This document shows positions 18,573 to 26,923 of a stretch of DNA of 64,000 nt, in pieces. The stretch is taken from positions 1,426,001-1,490,000 of the forward strand of contig OZ219862.1 in NCBI GenBank assembly GCA_964291445.2, written 5' to 3'. The translations under genes were made by a program, and so were the position numbers. The DNA comes from JAPOXR01 sp964291445. GTDB taxonomy: Bacteria; Pseudomonadota; Alphaproteobacteria; Rhodobacterales; Rhodobacteraceae. Positions within the stretch are counted from its first letter, which is position 1, and every line of letters starts with the position of its first letter. The notes under the pieces were generated by a model. It was not told where the DNA came from. It ran no database searches and saw only the letters and a list, made by a program, of their open reading frames with translations.

Positions 18573-19286
18573 ATGCTTGCTCCAGAAGGCCGCGTCGTGA
18601 TGGTATCCGGTGCGAACCGTGGGATCGGACGCGCAATCGCCGAGACGCTTTACGGCGCCGGTTACACGACTAGCTTGGGTTCACGCGACCCTGCCTCGCT
18701 CGATGCCGTGATTGGCGGCTGGGATTCTGAGCGCGTGCTCGCAGCGCGCTACGACGCCGAAGATCAGGCAACGCACCGGGCATGGGTTGCTGCCACAGCA
18801 GAGCGTTTCGGGCGCATCGATGGACTGGTGAACAACGCCGGCATCGCGGTGAGGGTCTCGGTCGAGGAAGAAAACGATGCCGCGCTGGACCGCATGTGGG
18901 CAGTCAATGTGAAGGCACCGTTATCGATGATCCGCAACGCGATGCCGCATCTGCGCCAATGTGGCGCTGGCCGCATCATCAACGTCGCCTCGATTACCGG
19001 CAAAGCAGTTCCCACCAAGAATGTGGGATACGCGATGACGAAGTTCGCCGCTGTGGCGTTGTCGCATGCAACGCGGCACGCCGGTTGGGGCGATGGTGTG
19101 CGCTGCACAGCACTCTGCCCCAACTACGTCGCCACCGACATGACAACGCACGTCGAATACCTCCCACGAGAGGAAATGATCGAACCCGGCGACATCGCCG
19201 ATGTTGTGTTGGTGTTGATGAGGCTCTCCAACAAAGCATCTGTCGCCGAGTTGGTGGTCAACTGCCGCGATGACATTATGCTTTAG
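18573..19286 (+). CDS. Short-chain dehydrogenase/reductase (SDR)
   Basis: A 237-residue classical SDR: cofactor motif SGANRGIG near residue 12, NNAG near residue 88, catalytic Ser in INVASITG and Tyr-x3-Lys in GYAMTKFA. It is transcribed divergently from the dipeptidase/ABC operon across about 260 bp and is followed by the oxygenase gene, suggesting a shared pathway. The expected reaction is NAD(P)-dependent oxidation or reduction of an alcohol/carbonyl; the substrate is unknown. Confidence 0.88.
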   Translation: MLAPEGRVVMVSGANRGIGRAIAETLYGAGYTTSLGSRDPASLDAVIGGWDSERVLAARYDAEDQATHRAWVAATAERFGRIDGLVNNAGIAVRVSVEEENDAALDRMWAVNVKAPLSMIRNAMPHLRQCGAGRIINVASITGKAVPTKNVGYAMTKFAAVALSHATRHAGWGDGVRCTALCPNYVATDMTTHVEYLPREEMIEPGDIADVVLVLMRLSNKASVAELVVNCRDDIML

Positions 19287-19439
19287 TGGCGGCAGATCGG
19301 GCCATCCCGGCCGGCATCCCGCCGAGCCCCGGTCGTAGCAGTCGCTGCGCCAAATGCTTGCCGCGCGGCAATGCCATGTCCGCGCGGTTTGGTGTTGACG
19401 GGTTGACTTGACCTGCCGATCCCAACATTGTCTGAGCCC

Positions 19440-20276
19440 ATGTTGACCAGCCGGCAAGACAACGCCACGACGCTGCAGATTGATCCAAGGGCCCGCCGTC
19501 TGACAGCGGCGGAACGCACACAATTCGCCGAATTGGGCTACGTCAAGAACTTGCCGGTGTTCTCCGACACGGCAGTACCCCTCCTTCAGGCCAAGTTCCG
19601 CGAATTGGCGGCGCTGCTTCCGCGCGGCGTTGGCATCAACGAAACGGGTGCCTGGCACAAGGCCAACCGCTGGTACTTCGACCTCTGCTGCACGCCGGCG
19701 ATCCTCGACTACGTCGAAGACCTTATTGGCCCCGATTTCTGCCTCTGGGGAGGTCGTTTCTTCGCAAAATTTCCGAGGGACGGCTCCATTGTGCCTTGGC
19801 ATCAGGATGCACAATACTGGCCGCTAAGCCCGAGCCGCTCGATCACTGTCTGGCTCGCAATCTATGACACCGATGAAGACAATGGCGCCATGCAGATTGT
19901 GCGCGGCAGCCACCGCGCAGGCGCGCTGCGCCACCACAGAGTTGCTGGCGCCGAGCACGTTCTGGAGCAAGCGGTTGACGCCGATCAGATCGACACCGCC
20001 AATGTGGTCACGATCGATCTTCGCGCTGGCGAGATTTCGTTGCATGACGAGGGCCTGCTTCACGGCTCCGGGCCAAACGAATCCGATCGGGTCCGCTGCG
20101 GCGCCACGATGCGGTTCTGTCCAACCGAAGTGAAGGGCGATCTCACGGTCTGGCCGACATTTGAGGTCATGCTGGCCCGGGGGGTCGATCGCTACCGACA
20201 CAACCCGGTTGCGCCGGTTCCCACCAATAACGGCTTCCCGGTGGGCAGGTTCCAGCATTCATCCGATTTCGCTTGA
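19440..20276 (+). CDS. Phytanoyl-CoA dioxygenase (PhyH) family oxygenase
   Basis: A 278-residue non-heme Fe(II)/2-oxoglutarate-type oxygenase. The facial triad appears as His121-x-Asp123 (PWHQDAQYW) and His208 (LLHGSGPN), with an Arg at about 217-219 as the likely 2-oxoglutarate binder. RGSHRAG is also typical of the PhyH family. The ATG at 19440 is preferred over a TTG at 19428. The gene follows the SDR by about 150 bp on the same strand. Members hydroxylate diverse small molecules, so the substrate is open. Confidence 0.85.
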   Translation: MLTSRQDNATTLQIDPRARRLTAAERTQFAELGYVKNLPVFSDTAVPLLQAKFRELAALLPRGVGINETGAWHKANRWYFDLCCTPAILDYVEDLIGPDFCLWGGRFFAKFPRDGSIVPWHQDAQYWPLSPSRSITVWLAIYDTDEDNGAMQIVRGSHRAGALRHHRVAGAEHVLEQAVDADQIDTANVVTIDLRAGEISLHDEGLLHGSGPNESDRVRCGATMRFCPTEVKGDLTVWPTFEVMLARGVDRYRHNPVAPVPTNNGFPVGRFQHSSDFA

Positions 20277-20636
20277 TTCGCGATCGCGCCCAGCGACTGT
20301 TCGGAGGTGGTGCTGACCGACTGAACGCCAGTTGGCCGGGAGATGGGCGAAATCGTGCTCTGGCGTGGCCCGAAAATTCTGAAACGTCCGCGACTTGCGG
20401 TTTTCGACCGAAGAACCGCCTGATCAAGTCAGCGATGTCCGATAGCGTCGGCAACCGTGCAGGGAACCTCAGCAAGTCACAAATGCGGTCGAATGAACGA
20501 TGGACGGAAGGCGGTGCGGCCCTGTCATTGATTGGCGAAATCCAAACGAGGCGGCATTGTCCCGAAAGACCCGGCAACCTCGTTCTGGCGCCAGGCGCGG
20601 ACTTCTTGGCATTGCAGGCTCTCGCGAAACTTCTCG
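20277..20636. other. Gene-free stretch after the PhyH-family gene
   Basis: About 360 bp without a supportable gene. Several open frames exist on both strands, as expected at this GC content, but none has family character. It leads directly into a sulfatase tail remnant, so it may be the eroded middle of that gene. Confidence 0.35.
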
Positions 20637-20873
20637 CCGGAGCTCTTCGATTTCGTCGCGGACCCGGAAGAGATGTCCGACCTCGCGCCTGATCCAGGCC
20701 ACTCGGCATTCCCCGCGGAGCTCGAGACCGACCTGCGAGCCATCTTCGATCCCGAAGCGGTCAGCGCCCAGGCTTTCGTGAACCAGGATGCATTGGTCGC
20801 GCGTCGCGGAGGACGCGAAGCGGCACTCGGACCTGGCGCGTCGGGAGCCACTCCGCCTCCCGAAGACGGATAG
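20637..20873 (+). pseudogene. C-terminal remnant of a sulfatase gene
   Basis: About 78 residues are readable: ELFDFVADPEEMSDLA, then DPEAVSAQAFVNQDALVARR, GGREAAL and a Pro-rich end (GATPPPEDG). This pattern (a product description of the type LYDLxxDPxExxNLA followed by DPEAVxxxAxxxQ and GGREAAL) is the carboxy terminus seen in many type I sulfatases. The catalytic N-terminal part is absent, so this is a fragment left by deletion or rearrangement. It is not a copy of the intact sulfatase at 35.5 kb, whose C-terminus differs. Confidence 0.6.
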
Positions 20874-20916
20874 GAGTCAGCGCGGCCTGACGCACGCGAT
20901 GATGACAGTATTGCGT

Positions 20917-21105
20917 TTAACTGGGTACTATATCCGGTTCGATACTGGCTATACTTGCCCCCGTATCCACAAGACCTTGCTCGAAATCGGGAGGAGGTGT
21001 CGACAGGTTTGCATTGGGCAAGGCATCGTGATGCGGAAGGCTTACTCCGATTTGAACATTGAGCAGATGTCCAGAAACTTCAATTTGTCGGGTGAAGTGG
21101 GGCAT
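20917..21105 (-). pseudogene. Truncated retropepsin-like aspartic protease
   Basis: A 62-codon frame from an ATG at 21105. Near its end it has GLVDTGASIASIEPDIV, with the Asp-Thr-Gly triad (Asp47) and flanking residues of bacterial retropepsin-like proteases. Those proteins are usually about twice this length, so it looks cut shortly after the active-site loop. The start overlaps the upstream DUF5678-like gene by 26 bp, which suggests the two were an operon. Confidence 0.5.
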
Positions 21106-21340
21106 GTGCGGTCCTCGCCAGTGGCGAAATGAAACAGGCTTGCTCGATCACGCTCACCTGCTTGACCAGAAAAGGTTCAAGCTGAAACCTCCTATAGCCC
21201 TCGGTAATGGCATCTTCATAGATGCTGTAGAAACCCGTTACTTCCCTGTTCTTGATCAGGACGAACTTTCCAATTTGGTCCGACCAGCCAGTAATATCCC
21301 GTTTGAAGGTATCAAGCTCTTGTTGCAATTCAGTAGTCAT
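21080..21340 (-). CDS. Small DUF5678-like protein
   Basis: An 86-residue protein from the ATG at 21340, preceded by GAGGG about 7 nt upstream. The stretch GKFVLIKNREVTGFYSIYED followed by EGYRRFQLEPFLVKQV is characteristic of a widespread family of small proteins often encoded next to retropepsin-like proteases, as here. Function is unknown. The C-terminal tail (ARTAHAPLHPTN) overlaps the protease fragment. The gene itself looks intact. Confidence 0.6.
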   Translation of the reverse strand: MTTELQQELDTFKRDITGWSDQIGKFVLIKNREVTGFYSIYEDAITEGYRRFQLEPFLVKQVSVIEQACFISPLARTAHAPLHPTN

Positions 21341-21763
21341 GGCAGCCCTCTTCAACAATAGGTATCTATCGATCAGACAACTCAACCGGAGTTCCTGAAC
21401 TTCACACCATATCTCTCGTATTGACATCCAACACCTTGTCACGTGCTGTCAGTGGCTCGACCGCGCCTTCGACGGCCTCACCCAATTCCTGACCCATGGA
21501 ATTGGCAAGCCGATTTACACTCCCATCAAGCTTCGACGTCACTCCTAAGCCTCTTGCCGTCATGCCAAAAGCGACAAGCTTAAGTCGTCGCCTACCCTGA
21601 TATCATGGTGTTGCCATGCGAATCGTCACGAAACGGATTGCCAAGACCAGCACCTGTTGGGGATTTGCCGACATTTCGGGCCCCACGCGGTCAAGCACCG
21701 GTCCAGCCCGAAACAGATCGCCCGCACAACGCAAAATTACCTGGCTATTTCGCCGGTAGACAC
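21341..21763. other. Region with no identified gene
   Basis: About 420 bp between the small DUF5678-like gene and the end of the thiamine pyrophosphokinase gene. It should hold the promoter of the minus-strand small-gene pair (around 21360-21440, AT-richer). No RNA gene, repeat or strong hairpin was recognised. Confidence 0.35.
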
Positions 21764-22504
21764 TCAGCCCCGTTTCCATGCTTCGCTGGCGGTCAGGGTG
21801 CGGGCGGAATTCTCGAACTCCCGGGCTGGCAGGATCACCAGCAGGTTCGGCTGATCGGCCTCGATGCTGACTTCGCCGGTGGTGGCCTCGTTCGAACAGG
21901 CGATCTGTCCTGCCGGTGACATGTTGAGCCCGTCGATATTCCATTTCAGTCCGGACGAACGGCCCGTCGAGACACCCATGGGAAACAGCGACACCCGGCC
22001 GCCGGGCGAGACGTCGAGGCGGATCTTCGGCGGACACAGGAATATCGTGTCGGTGGCGGTGACCAGGATTATCGTCCGGTGACGATTGCAAAGCAGGGAA
22101 TGCAACGATGACAACCCGTGGTCGAACCGCGGGCCGCAAACGCCGACCCCGACCAGGAGCGGCGCATCAATCGACCGGATGCACTTGTCGAAATCCGTCG
22201 AGTCCTGCTCGCCAATCCGGTGCATCCTGCCGGGCGGCATGTCTTGCCGGCACTGCTCCGGCAGTGAATCCATGTCCCCGATCACCGCCTCGGGCATGTA
22301 TCCGCAATCGAGCGCCCGGGCTACGCCGCCATCTGCGGCCACCAGCACCGGCGCCTGCAGGAGCGCCCGCGACAGGATTGCCGACTTGGCCTTGCCGCTG
22401 CCGATGATGGTGGCTCCATCGGGGGCGCAAACCAGGATCCCGGGCCTGCCGGCGGTATCTCCTGCCGGCAATCCGGCCGCCGCGGATTGGAATTCGGTGT
22501 CCAT
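21764..22504 (-). CDS. Thiamine pyrophosphokinase
   Basis: A 246-residue protein from the ATG at 22504, with GGAG 6 nt upstream. Motifs: VAADGGVARAL (55-65), AVIGDMDSLP (73-82) and QDSTDFDKCI (100-109), which bind Mg-ATP and thiamine in thiamine diphosphokinases; GVCGPRFDHGLSSLHSLL follows. It converts thiamine to thiamine diphosphate. The N-terminal about 20 residues are unconserved. It lies 75 bp downstream of pyrG and may share its transcript. Confidence 0.88.
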   Translation of the reverse strand: MDTEFQSAAAGLPAGDTAGRPGILVCAPDGATIIGSGKAKSAILSRALLQAPVLVAADGGVARALDCGYMPEAVIGDMDSLPEQCRQDMPPGRMHRIGEQDSTDFDKCIRSIDAPLLVGVGVCGPRFDHGLSSLHSLLCNRHRTIILVTATDTIFLCPPKIRLDVSPGGRVSLFPMGVSTGRSSGLKWNIDGLNMSPAGQIACSNEATTGEVSIEADQPNLLVILPAREFENSARTLTASEAWKRG

Positions 22505-22579
22505 CACATCTCCGGGACTGCCATCTGCTGTCGTCGATCCGCCCCGATGCCACTCCCGGGTGAAGGCAGGTCCCACCGG

Positions 22580-24238
22580 CTACCCGGGGCGGGATTGCCG
22601 GACCGCGGCCTGGATGAAATCTGCAAAAAGCGGGTGGGGGTTCAGCGGGCCGGATTTCAGCTCCGGGTGGAACTGGACGCCGATGAACCAGGGATGTTCC
22701 TCGATCTCCACGATCTCCGGCAGGCTGCCATCCGGCGACATTCCCGAGAAGATCACGCCATGGTCAGCCAGCCGGTCACGGTAGTCCAGCGCCACCTCGT
22801 AGCGATGCCGATGCCTTTCCATGATCTCGCCGGCGCCATAGATCGCTTCGACCTTGCTGCCTTTGACCAACTTTGCCGGGTAGAGTCCGAGCCGCATCGA
22901 CCCGCCCTTCTGCCCATCGAGCCTCCGCTCGACCAGCTTGTTTCCCTGCAACCACTTGTCGAGATGGTAGACCACGGGCTCGAACCTCCGCGCGCCATTG
23001 CCGCCGTTCCAGCTTTCATGATCGAACTCCTCCGAGCCGGCATTGGCAACACCCACGAGGGAGCGGGCCATTTCAATCACCGCCATCTGCATTCCCATGC
23101 AGATCCCGAAGAAGGGAATTCCGTTTTTCCTGGCAAAGCCAGCTGCCTTGATCTTGCCTTCGCTGCCTCGCTCGCCGAAGCCGCCCGGCAGCAGAATGCC
23201 ATGGCATCCCTCCAGGCTCCGGGCCGGATCCTCCTTCTCGAAGATCTCGGCTTCGATCCACTTGGTCTTCACCAGCATCCGGTTGGCGATTCCGCCATGC
23301 GCCAGTGCTTCGACGATCGATTTGTAGGCATCTTCAAGCCCGGTATATTTCCCGACCAGGGCAATCTGGACTTCGCCATCGGAATGGTTCAGGCGGTGAT
23401 TGACTTCCTTCCACCGGCCCAGCTCCGGCTGCTTTCCGCCCTGGAGACCGAATGCCGCCATCACCGAATCATCGAGGCCTTCCTCGTGATAGGTGATCGG
23501 AGCGTCATAGATCGAGGTCAGGTTCGGCGCCGAAATCACCGCATCGGTCCTGACATTGCAAAAAAGGGCAATCTTCTCCCGCTCCTTCTGCGGAATCGGC
23601 AATTCCGACCGGCACACCAGAATATCCGGTGCTATGCCAATCGACCGCAACTCCTTGACCGAATGCTGGGTCGGCTTGGTCTTCAGCTCGTTGCAAGCCT
23701 CGATATACGGCACCAGCGTCACGTGCAGGAAGATGCAGCTTCGGGGATCCTGCTCCCTCGAAAACTGCCTGATGGCCTCGAAGAAGGGCAAACCCTCGAT
23801 ATCGCCGACCGTGCCGCCGATCTCGCACAGCATGAAATCGACCCCGTCCTCGTTCGACCTGACGAAATCCTTGATCTCGTTGGTGACATGCGGAATGACC
23901 TGGATGGTCTCGCCCAGGAACTCGCCGCGCCGTTCCTTTTCGAGAACATTCGAATAGATCCGGCCCGATGACACGCAATCGGAACTGCGGGCGGCCACCC
24001 CGGTAAAACGCTCGTAATGCCCGATATCCAGGTCGGTTTCCGCCCCGTCATCGGTCACGAACACCTCCCCGTGTTCAAATGGGCTCATCGTGCCGGGATC
24101 GACGTTCAGATAGGGATCAAGCTTGCGAAGGCGGACCGAGTATCCACGTGCCTGCAGAAGCGCCCCAAGCGCCGCGGCGGCGAGTCCCTTGCCGAGCGAG
24201 GAGACGACCCCACCGGTAATGAAGACGTATCTTGTCAT
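22580..24238 (-). CDS. pyrG: CTP synthase
   Basis: About 552 residues from the ATG at 24238; an in-frame TTG nine bases upstream is a less likely start. The N-terminal amidoligase domain has FITGGVVSSLGKG and KLDPYLNVDPGTMSPFEHGEV. The C-terminal class I glutamine amidotransferase domain has the nucleophile in FFGICMGMQMA and the His-Glu pair in VQFHPEL. It makes CTP from UTP, ATP and glutamine. The gene follows secG on the same strand with about 155 bp between. Confidence 0.96.
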   Translation of the reverse strand: MTRYVFITGGVVSSLGKGLAAAALGALLQARGYSVRLRKLDPYLNVDPGTMSPFEHGEVFVTDDGAETDLDIGHYERFTGVAARSSDCVSSGRIYSNVLEKERRGEFLGETIQVIPHVTNEIKDFVRSNEDGVDFMLCEIGGTVGDIEGLPFFEAIRQFSREQDPRSCIFLHVTLVPYIEACNELKTKPTQHSVKELRSIGIAPDILVCRSELPIPQKEREKIALFCNVRTDAVISAPNLTSIYDAPITYHEEGLDDSVMAAFGLQGGKQPELGRWKEVNHRLNHSDGEVQIALVGKYTGLEDAYKSIVEALAHGGIANRMLVKTKWIEAEIFEKEDPARSLEGCHGILLPGGFGERGSEGKIKAAGFARKNGIPFFGICMGMQMAVIEMARSLVGVANAGSEEFDHESWNGGNGARRFEPVVYHLDKWLQGNKLVERRLDGQKGGSMRLGLYPAKLVKGSKVEAIYGAGEIMERHRHRYEVALDYRDRLADHGVIFSGMSPDGSLPEIVEIEEHPWFIGVQFHPELKSGPLNPHPLFADFIQAAVRQSRPG

Positions 24239-24393
24239 CTTGATCAAACCCCAAATCCGGCGGAACTGCCGACTTCGCGTGCAGAACGAACACGAAAGAT
24301 ATGGGATTCAAAGAATACGAAAAATACCGGACTCCGCAAGTTCGCTTGTGCCGATTTTTGCGGAAAGCGGCAGTTTCCTGCAGGATTGCCGGT

Positions 24394-24747
24394 CTATTCG
24401 GCCTTGGGTGGCGTGGACGGCGAGTCGGGAAGCGTCGGTGGCAGCAGTGACTGTCCGTCTATGGTCGATTCGTCGGCGGTTGGCGCCTGCCCGCCTGCCC
24501 GCTCGATGACCGAATCGCCAGCCTGCTGCTTGGCGGTGATGATGGTCATCGTCAGCGAGGTCGTCAGAAACGCGATCGCAACCAGCCAGGTCACCTTGCC
24601 GAGAGCGGTTGCAGCCGACCGACCCGACATGACGCCACCACCGCCGCCGCCGATTCCCAGGCCCCCGCCTTCGGAGCGCTGCATCAGCACGATTCCGATC
24701 AACACGAGTGCCAGGATCAGGTGAATGGTAAGGGTAACGTTGCTCAT
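24394..24747 (-). CDS. secG: Preprotein translocase subunit SecG
   Basis: A 117-residue protein from the ATG at 24747: first membrane helix TIHLILALVLIGIVLMQRSE, a Gly-rich loop with GLGIGGGGGG and MSGRSA, and a second helix KVTWLVAIAFLTTSLTMTI, the classic SecG layout. The Ser/Pro-rich cytosolic or periplasmic tail (about residues 75-117) is variable in the family. It is an accessory subunit of the SecYEG channel. It is divergent from purA over about 190 bp. Confidence 0.92.
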   Translation of the reverse strand: MSNVTLTIHLILALVLIGIVLMQRSEGGGLGIGGGGGGVMSGRSAATALGKVTWLVAIAFLTTSLTMTIITAKQQAGDSVIERAGGQAPTADESTIDGQSLLPPTLPDSPSTPPKAE

Positions 24748-24940
24748 GTCATGGTCTGACGTTGCGTAGGGCCTGCCAACAGGAGAGTGGCTATTATTGG
24801 TATTCCAGCCGGCCCGCAAGGCAGGACCGCGAGAATTCACGGAGACGAGATTTGCCCCGGCTCGCCGCAGATTACCGGTTTCCAGCAAAATTCATTCCGG
24901 ATAATTGACCGGCACGACGTCGCTTCGGGAGAATGCCGGC

Positions 24941-26233
24941 ATGACCAACACCGTGGTTACCGGAATACAGTGGGGAGACGAGGGCAAGGGCAAGATTGTG
25001 GACTGGCTTGCCGGCCTCTCGGATGTCATCGTCCGCTTCCAGGGTGGGAACAATGCCGGCCACACCATGGTTGTCGGCGACCAGGTCTACAAGCTGTCCA
25101 TGCTGCCATCCGGCGTTGTCAGGCCCGGCAAGCTGAATGTCATTGGCAATGGCACCGTTCTCGACCCATGGGCAATGATTGACGAGATCGACACCCTGGC
25201 CGGCCAGGGAATTGCCGTGACATCCGAAAACCTGCTGGTGGCGGAGAATGCGCCGCTGATCCTGCCCCTGCACAGGGAGTTGGACCGGCTGTGGGAGCAG
25301 CGTGCCGGCCGCGGCAGGATCGGCACCACGGGCAAGGGAATCGGGCCAGCCTATGAGGACAAGATCGGAAGACGGGCAATCAGGGTCGCCGATCTGCGAC
25401 ACCCCCGGTCGATAGATGGGCTGATCGGCAGGCTGACCAACTACCATGACGTGGTTCGGGCCGGGTTGGGGGTGGAGCCGGTCGATGCCCGGAAGCTGAA
25501 GGATCAACTGTTCGCAATTGCCCCGAGGCTGCTCGAATTTGCCGGACCGGCCTGGCGGGTTCTGCGGGAGCGAAACCGACAGAATCAGTCGATCCTGTTC
25601 GAAGGAGCGCAGGGCGCGCTGCTCGATATCGACCATGGAACCTACCCTTTTGTCACCTCCTCCTCGACCGTCGCCGGTGCTGCGGCTGCCGGCTCCGGGG
25701 TCGGTCCCGGCGAACTTCATCACATCCTTGGCGTGTGCAAGGCCTACACAACCAGGGTGGGTGAAGGGCCGTTTCCGACCGAACTCTCCGACAGCGATGG
25801 GCAGCACCTGGCGGAACGTGGACATGAATTCGGAACCGTCACCGGCCGGCCCCGCCGCTGCGGATGGCTCGATGCCATTCTGGTCAGGCAAATCTGCGAA
25901 CTTGGCGGCATCGGCAGCCTGGCGCTCACCAAGATCGACGTTCTCGATTCACTGTCGGCACTGAAGATCTGCACCGGCTACCGGCTGGACGGCGAGATGA
26001 TCGACCGGATGCCGGCAAGCGGCGAGGAACAGCAGCGCCTGGAGCCGGTCTACGAGGTGATGCCGGCCTGGAAGGGAAGCGTCAGCTCCACACGCTCATT
26101 CCACCAATTGCCGGAGGAGGCCCGCAACTATATCCGGCGGATCGAGGAACTCGTCGGAATTCCCGTGGAAATCATTTCGACATCCCCCGACCGGGACGAC
26201 ACCTTCGCCCGCTCCGGCTCCTTTGCAGCATAG
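24941..26233 (+). CDS. purA: Adenylosuccinate synthetase
   Basis: A 430-residue enzyme from the ATG at 24941 (GGGAG about 10 nt upstream). GTP-binding and catalytic motifs are WGDEGKGK at 11-18 (Asp13) and NNAGHT (His41). GTTGKGIGPAYEDK, QGALLDIDHGTYPFVTSS and the C-terminal LTKIDVLD complete the family pattern. It joins IMP and aspartate in AMP synthesis. The region immediately downstream begins the accessory island with duplicated DUF2842 genes. Confidence 0.96.
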   Translation: MTNTVVTGIQWGDEGKGKIVDWLAGLSDVIVRFQGGNNAGHTMVVGDQVYKLSMLPSGVVRPGKLNVIGNGTVLDPWAMIDEIDTLAGQGIAVTSENLLVAENAPLILPLHRELDRLWEQRAGRGRIGTTGKGIGPAYEDKIGRRAIRVADLRHPRSIDGLIGRLTNYHDVVRAGLGVEPVDARKLKDQLFAIAPRLLEFAGPAWRVLRERNRQNQSILFEGAQGALLDIDHGTYPFVTSSSTVAGAAAAGSGVGPGELHHILGVCKAYTTRVGEGPFPTELSDSDGQHLAERGHEFGTVTGRPRRCGWLDAILVRQICELGGIGSLALTKIDVLDSLSALKICTGYRLDGEMIDRMPASGEEQQRLEPVYEVMPAWKGSVSSTRSFHQLPEEARNYIRRIEELVGIPVEIISTSPDRDDTFARSGSFAA

Positions 26234-26410
26234 CACCTCCAGCAGGCAGGCCAGGCAGTGGCGCGCCCACCCGCAGACAATTCTGCCCGCCTCCTCGCCA
26301 CCTGGATGTCTCCGGCAGCATGGCTCACGAGCACGACCGCAGGCCCGACACCAGTGGTCAGGGTCGAGGCCGGGGCTGTCGTTCCTGGCGGTTTTCTGGC
26401 AAGTGTCATT
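26234..26410. other. Spacer between purA and the left 478-bp repeat
   Basis: About 180 bp with no gene recognised. It begins right after the purA stop and ends where exact identity with the region at 33.7 kb starts. I see no convincing U-tailed terminator. Confidence 0.35.
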
Positions 26411-26888
26411 CCATGTACCAATTGCCGGTGATTCCGCCCGAACCCTGCACATGGGTTGCAGCCAGGCATCCTGGAGGCAGGCAGTGACGTGGCTGACCCG
26501 GCCCGGCCGGCCGGTCTTGCCAGCCCGGGGTGCCGGATGGTGAAGATCTCCCATCGGCAGCGACGGGTGCTGGCCCTGGTCATCCTCTGTGTCGGCCTTC
26601 CGGTCTACATTGTCGTTGCCGTGACCCTGGTCGGCATGCTGGACCGGCCGCCAGTGCTGATCGAGTTCGGCATTTATGCCCTCGCCGGGATTGCCTGGGC
26701 ATTGCCGCTCCGGGCCGTCTTTCGTGGCATCGGCGCCGCAGACCCGGACTCCCGGAAGACGGATGAATAGGTGAACACCGGTCGAGGGCGCCAGTTCCAC
26801 GCTGCCGGGTTCGGCAGGACCCATGGCCGTCCAGCCGCCGGCGGTCGGTCAGGCAAGCGGCAACCAGCGACTGCTCGGGGCCGTCTGC
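26411..26888 (+). repeat. 478-bp direct repeat, copy 1 (carries DUF2842 gene)
   Basis: This segment recurs at 33679-34156 in the same orientation at a fixed offset of 7268 bp. Reading both copies base by base I count three differences: near the left edge (aatt/aaat) and two in the right third (catgg/cgtgg and ccggc/ccagc). It contains the whole DUF2842 gene plus about 125 bp on each side. Identity ends sharply on both sides. Confidence 0.95.
26537..26770 (+). CDS. DUF2842 family small membrane protein, copy 1
   Basis: A 77-residue protein from the ATG at 26537 (MVKISHRQRR). It has two membrane helices: about 10-33 (VLALVILCVGLPVYIVVAVT) and 42-61 (IEFGIYALAGIAWALPLRAV). The second helix with a G-x-A-W-x-L-P-x-x-P/A pattern is typical of DUF2842, an alphaproteobacterial family of unknown function. 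The predicted protein is identical to the one encoded at 33805-34038, because the base differences fall outside the gene. Confidence 0.75.
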   Translation: MVKISHRQRRVLALVILCVGLPVYIVVAVTLVGMLDRPPVLIEFGIYALAGIAWALPLRAVFRGIGAADPDSRKTDE

Positions 26889-26923
26889 AAGAGGTCTGCC
26901 TGGGACACGAAACACAGCAACGG

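Noticed and set aside
24238..24247. TTG at 24247 as the pyrG start
   Set aside because: The ATG nine bases downstream gives the conserved MTRYVFITGG start and no Shine-Dalgarno site favours the TTG.
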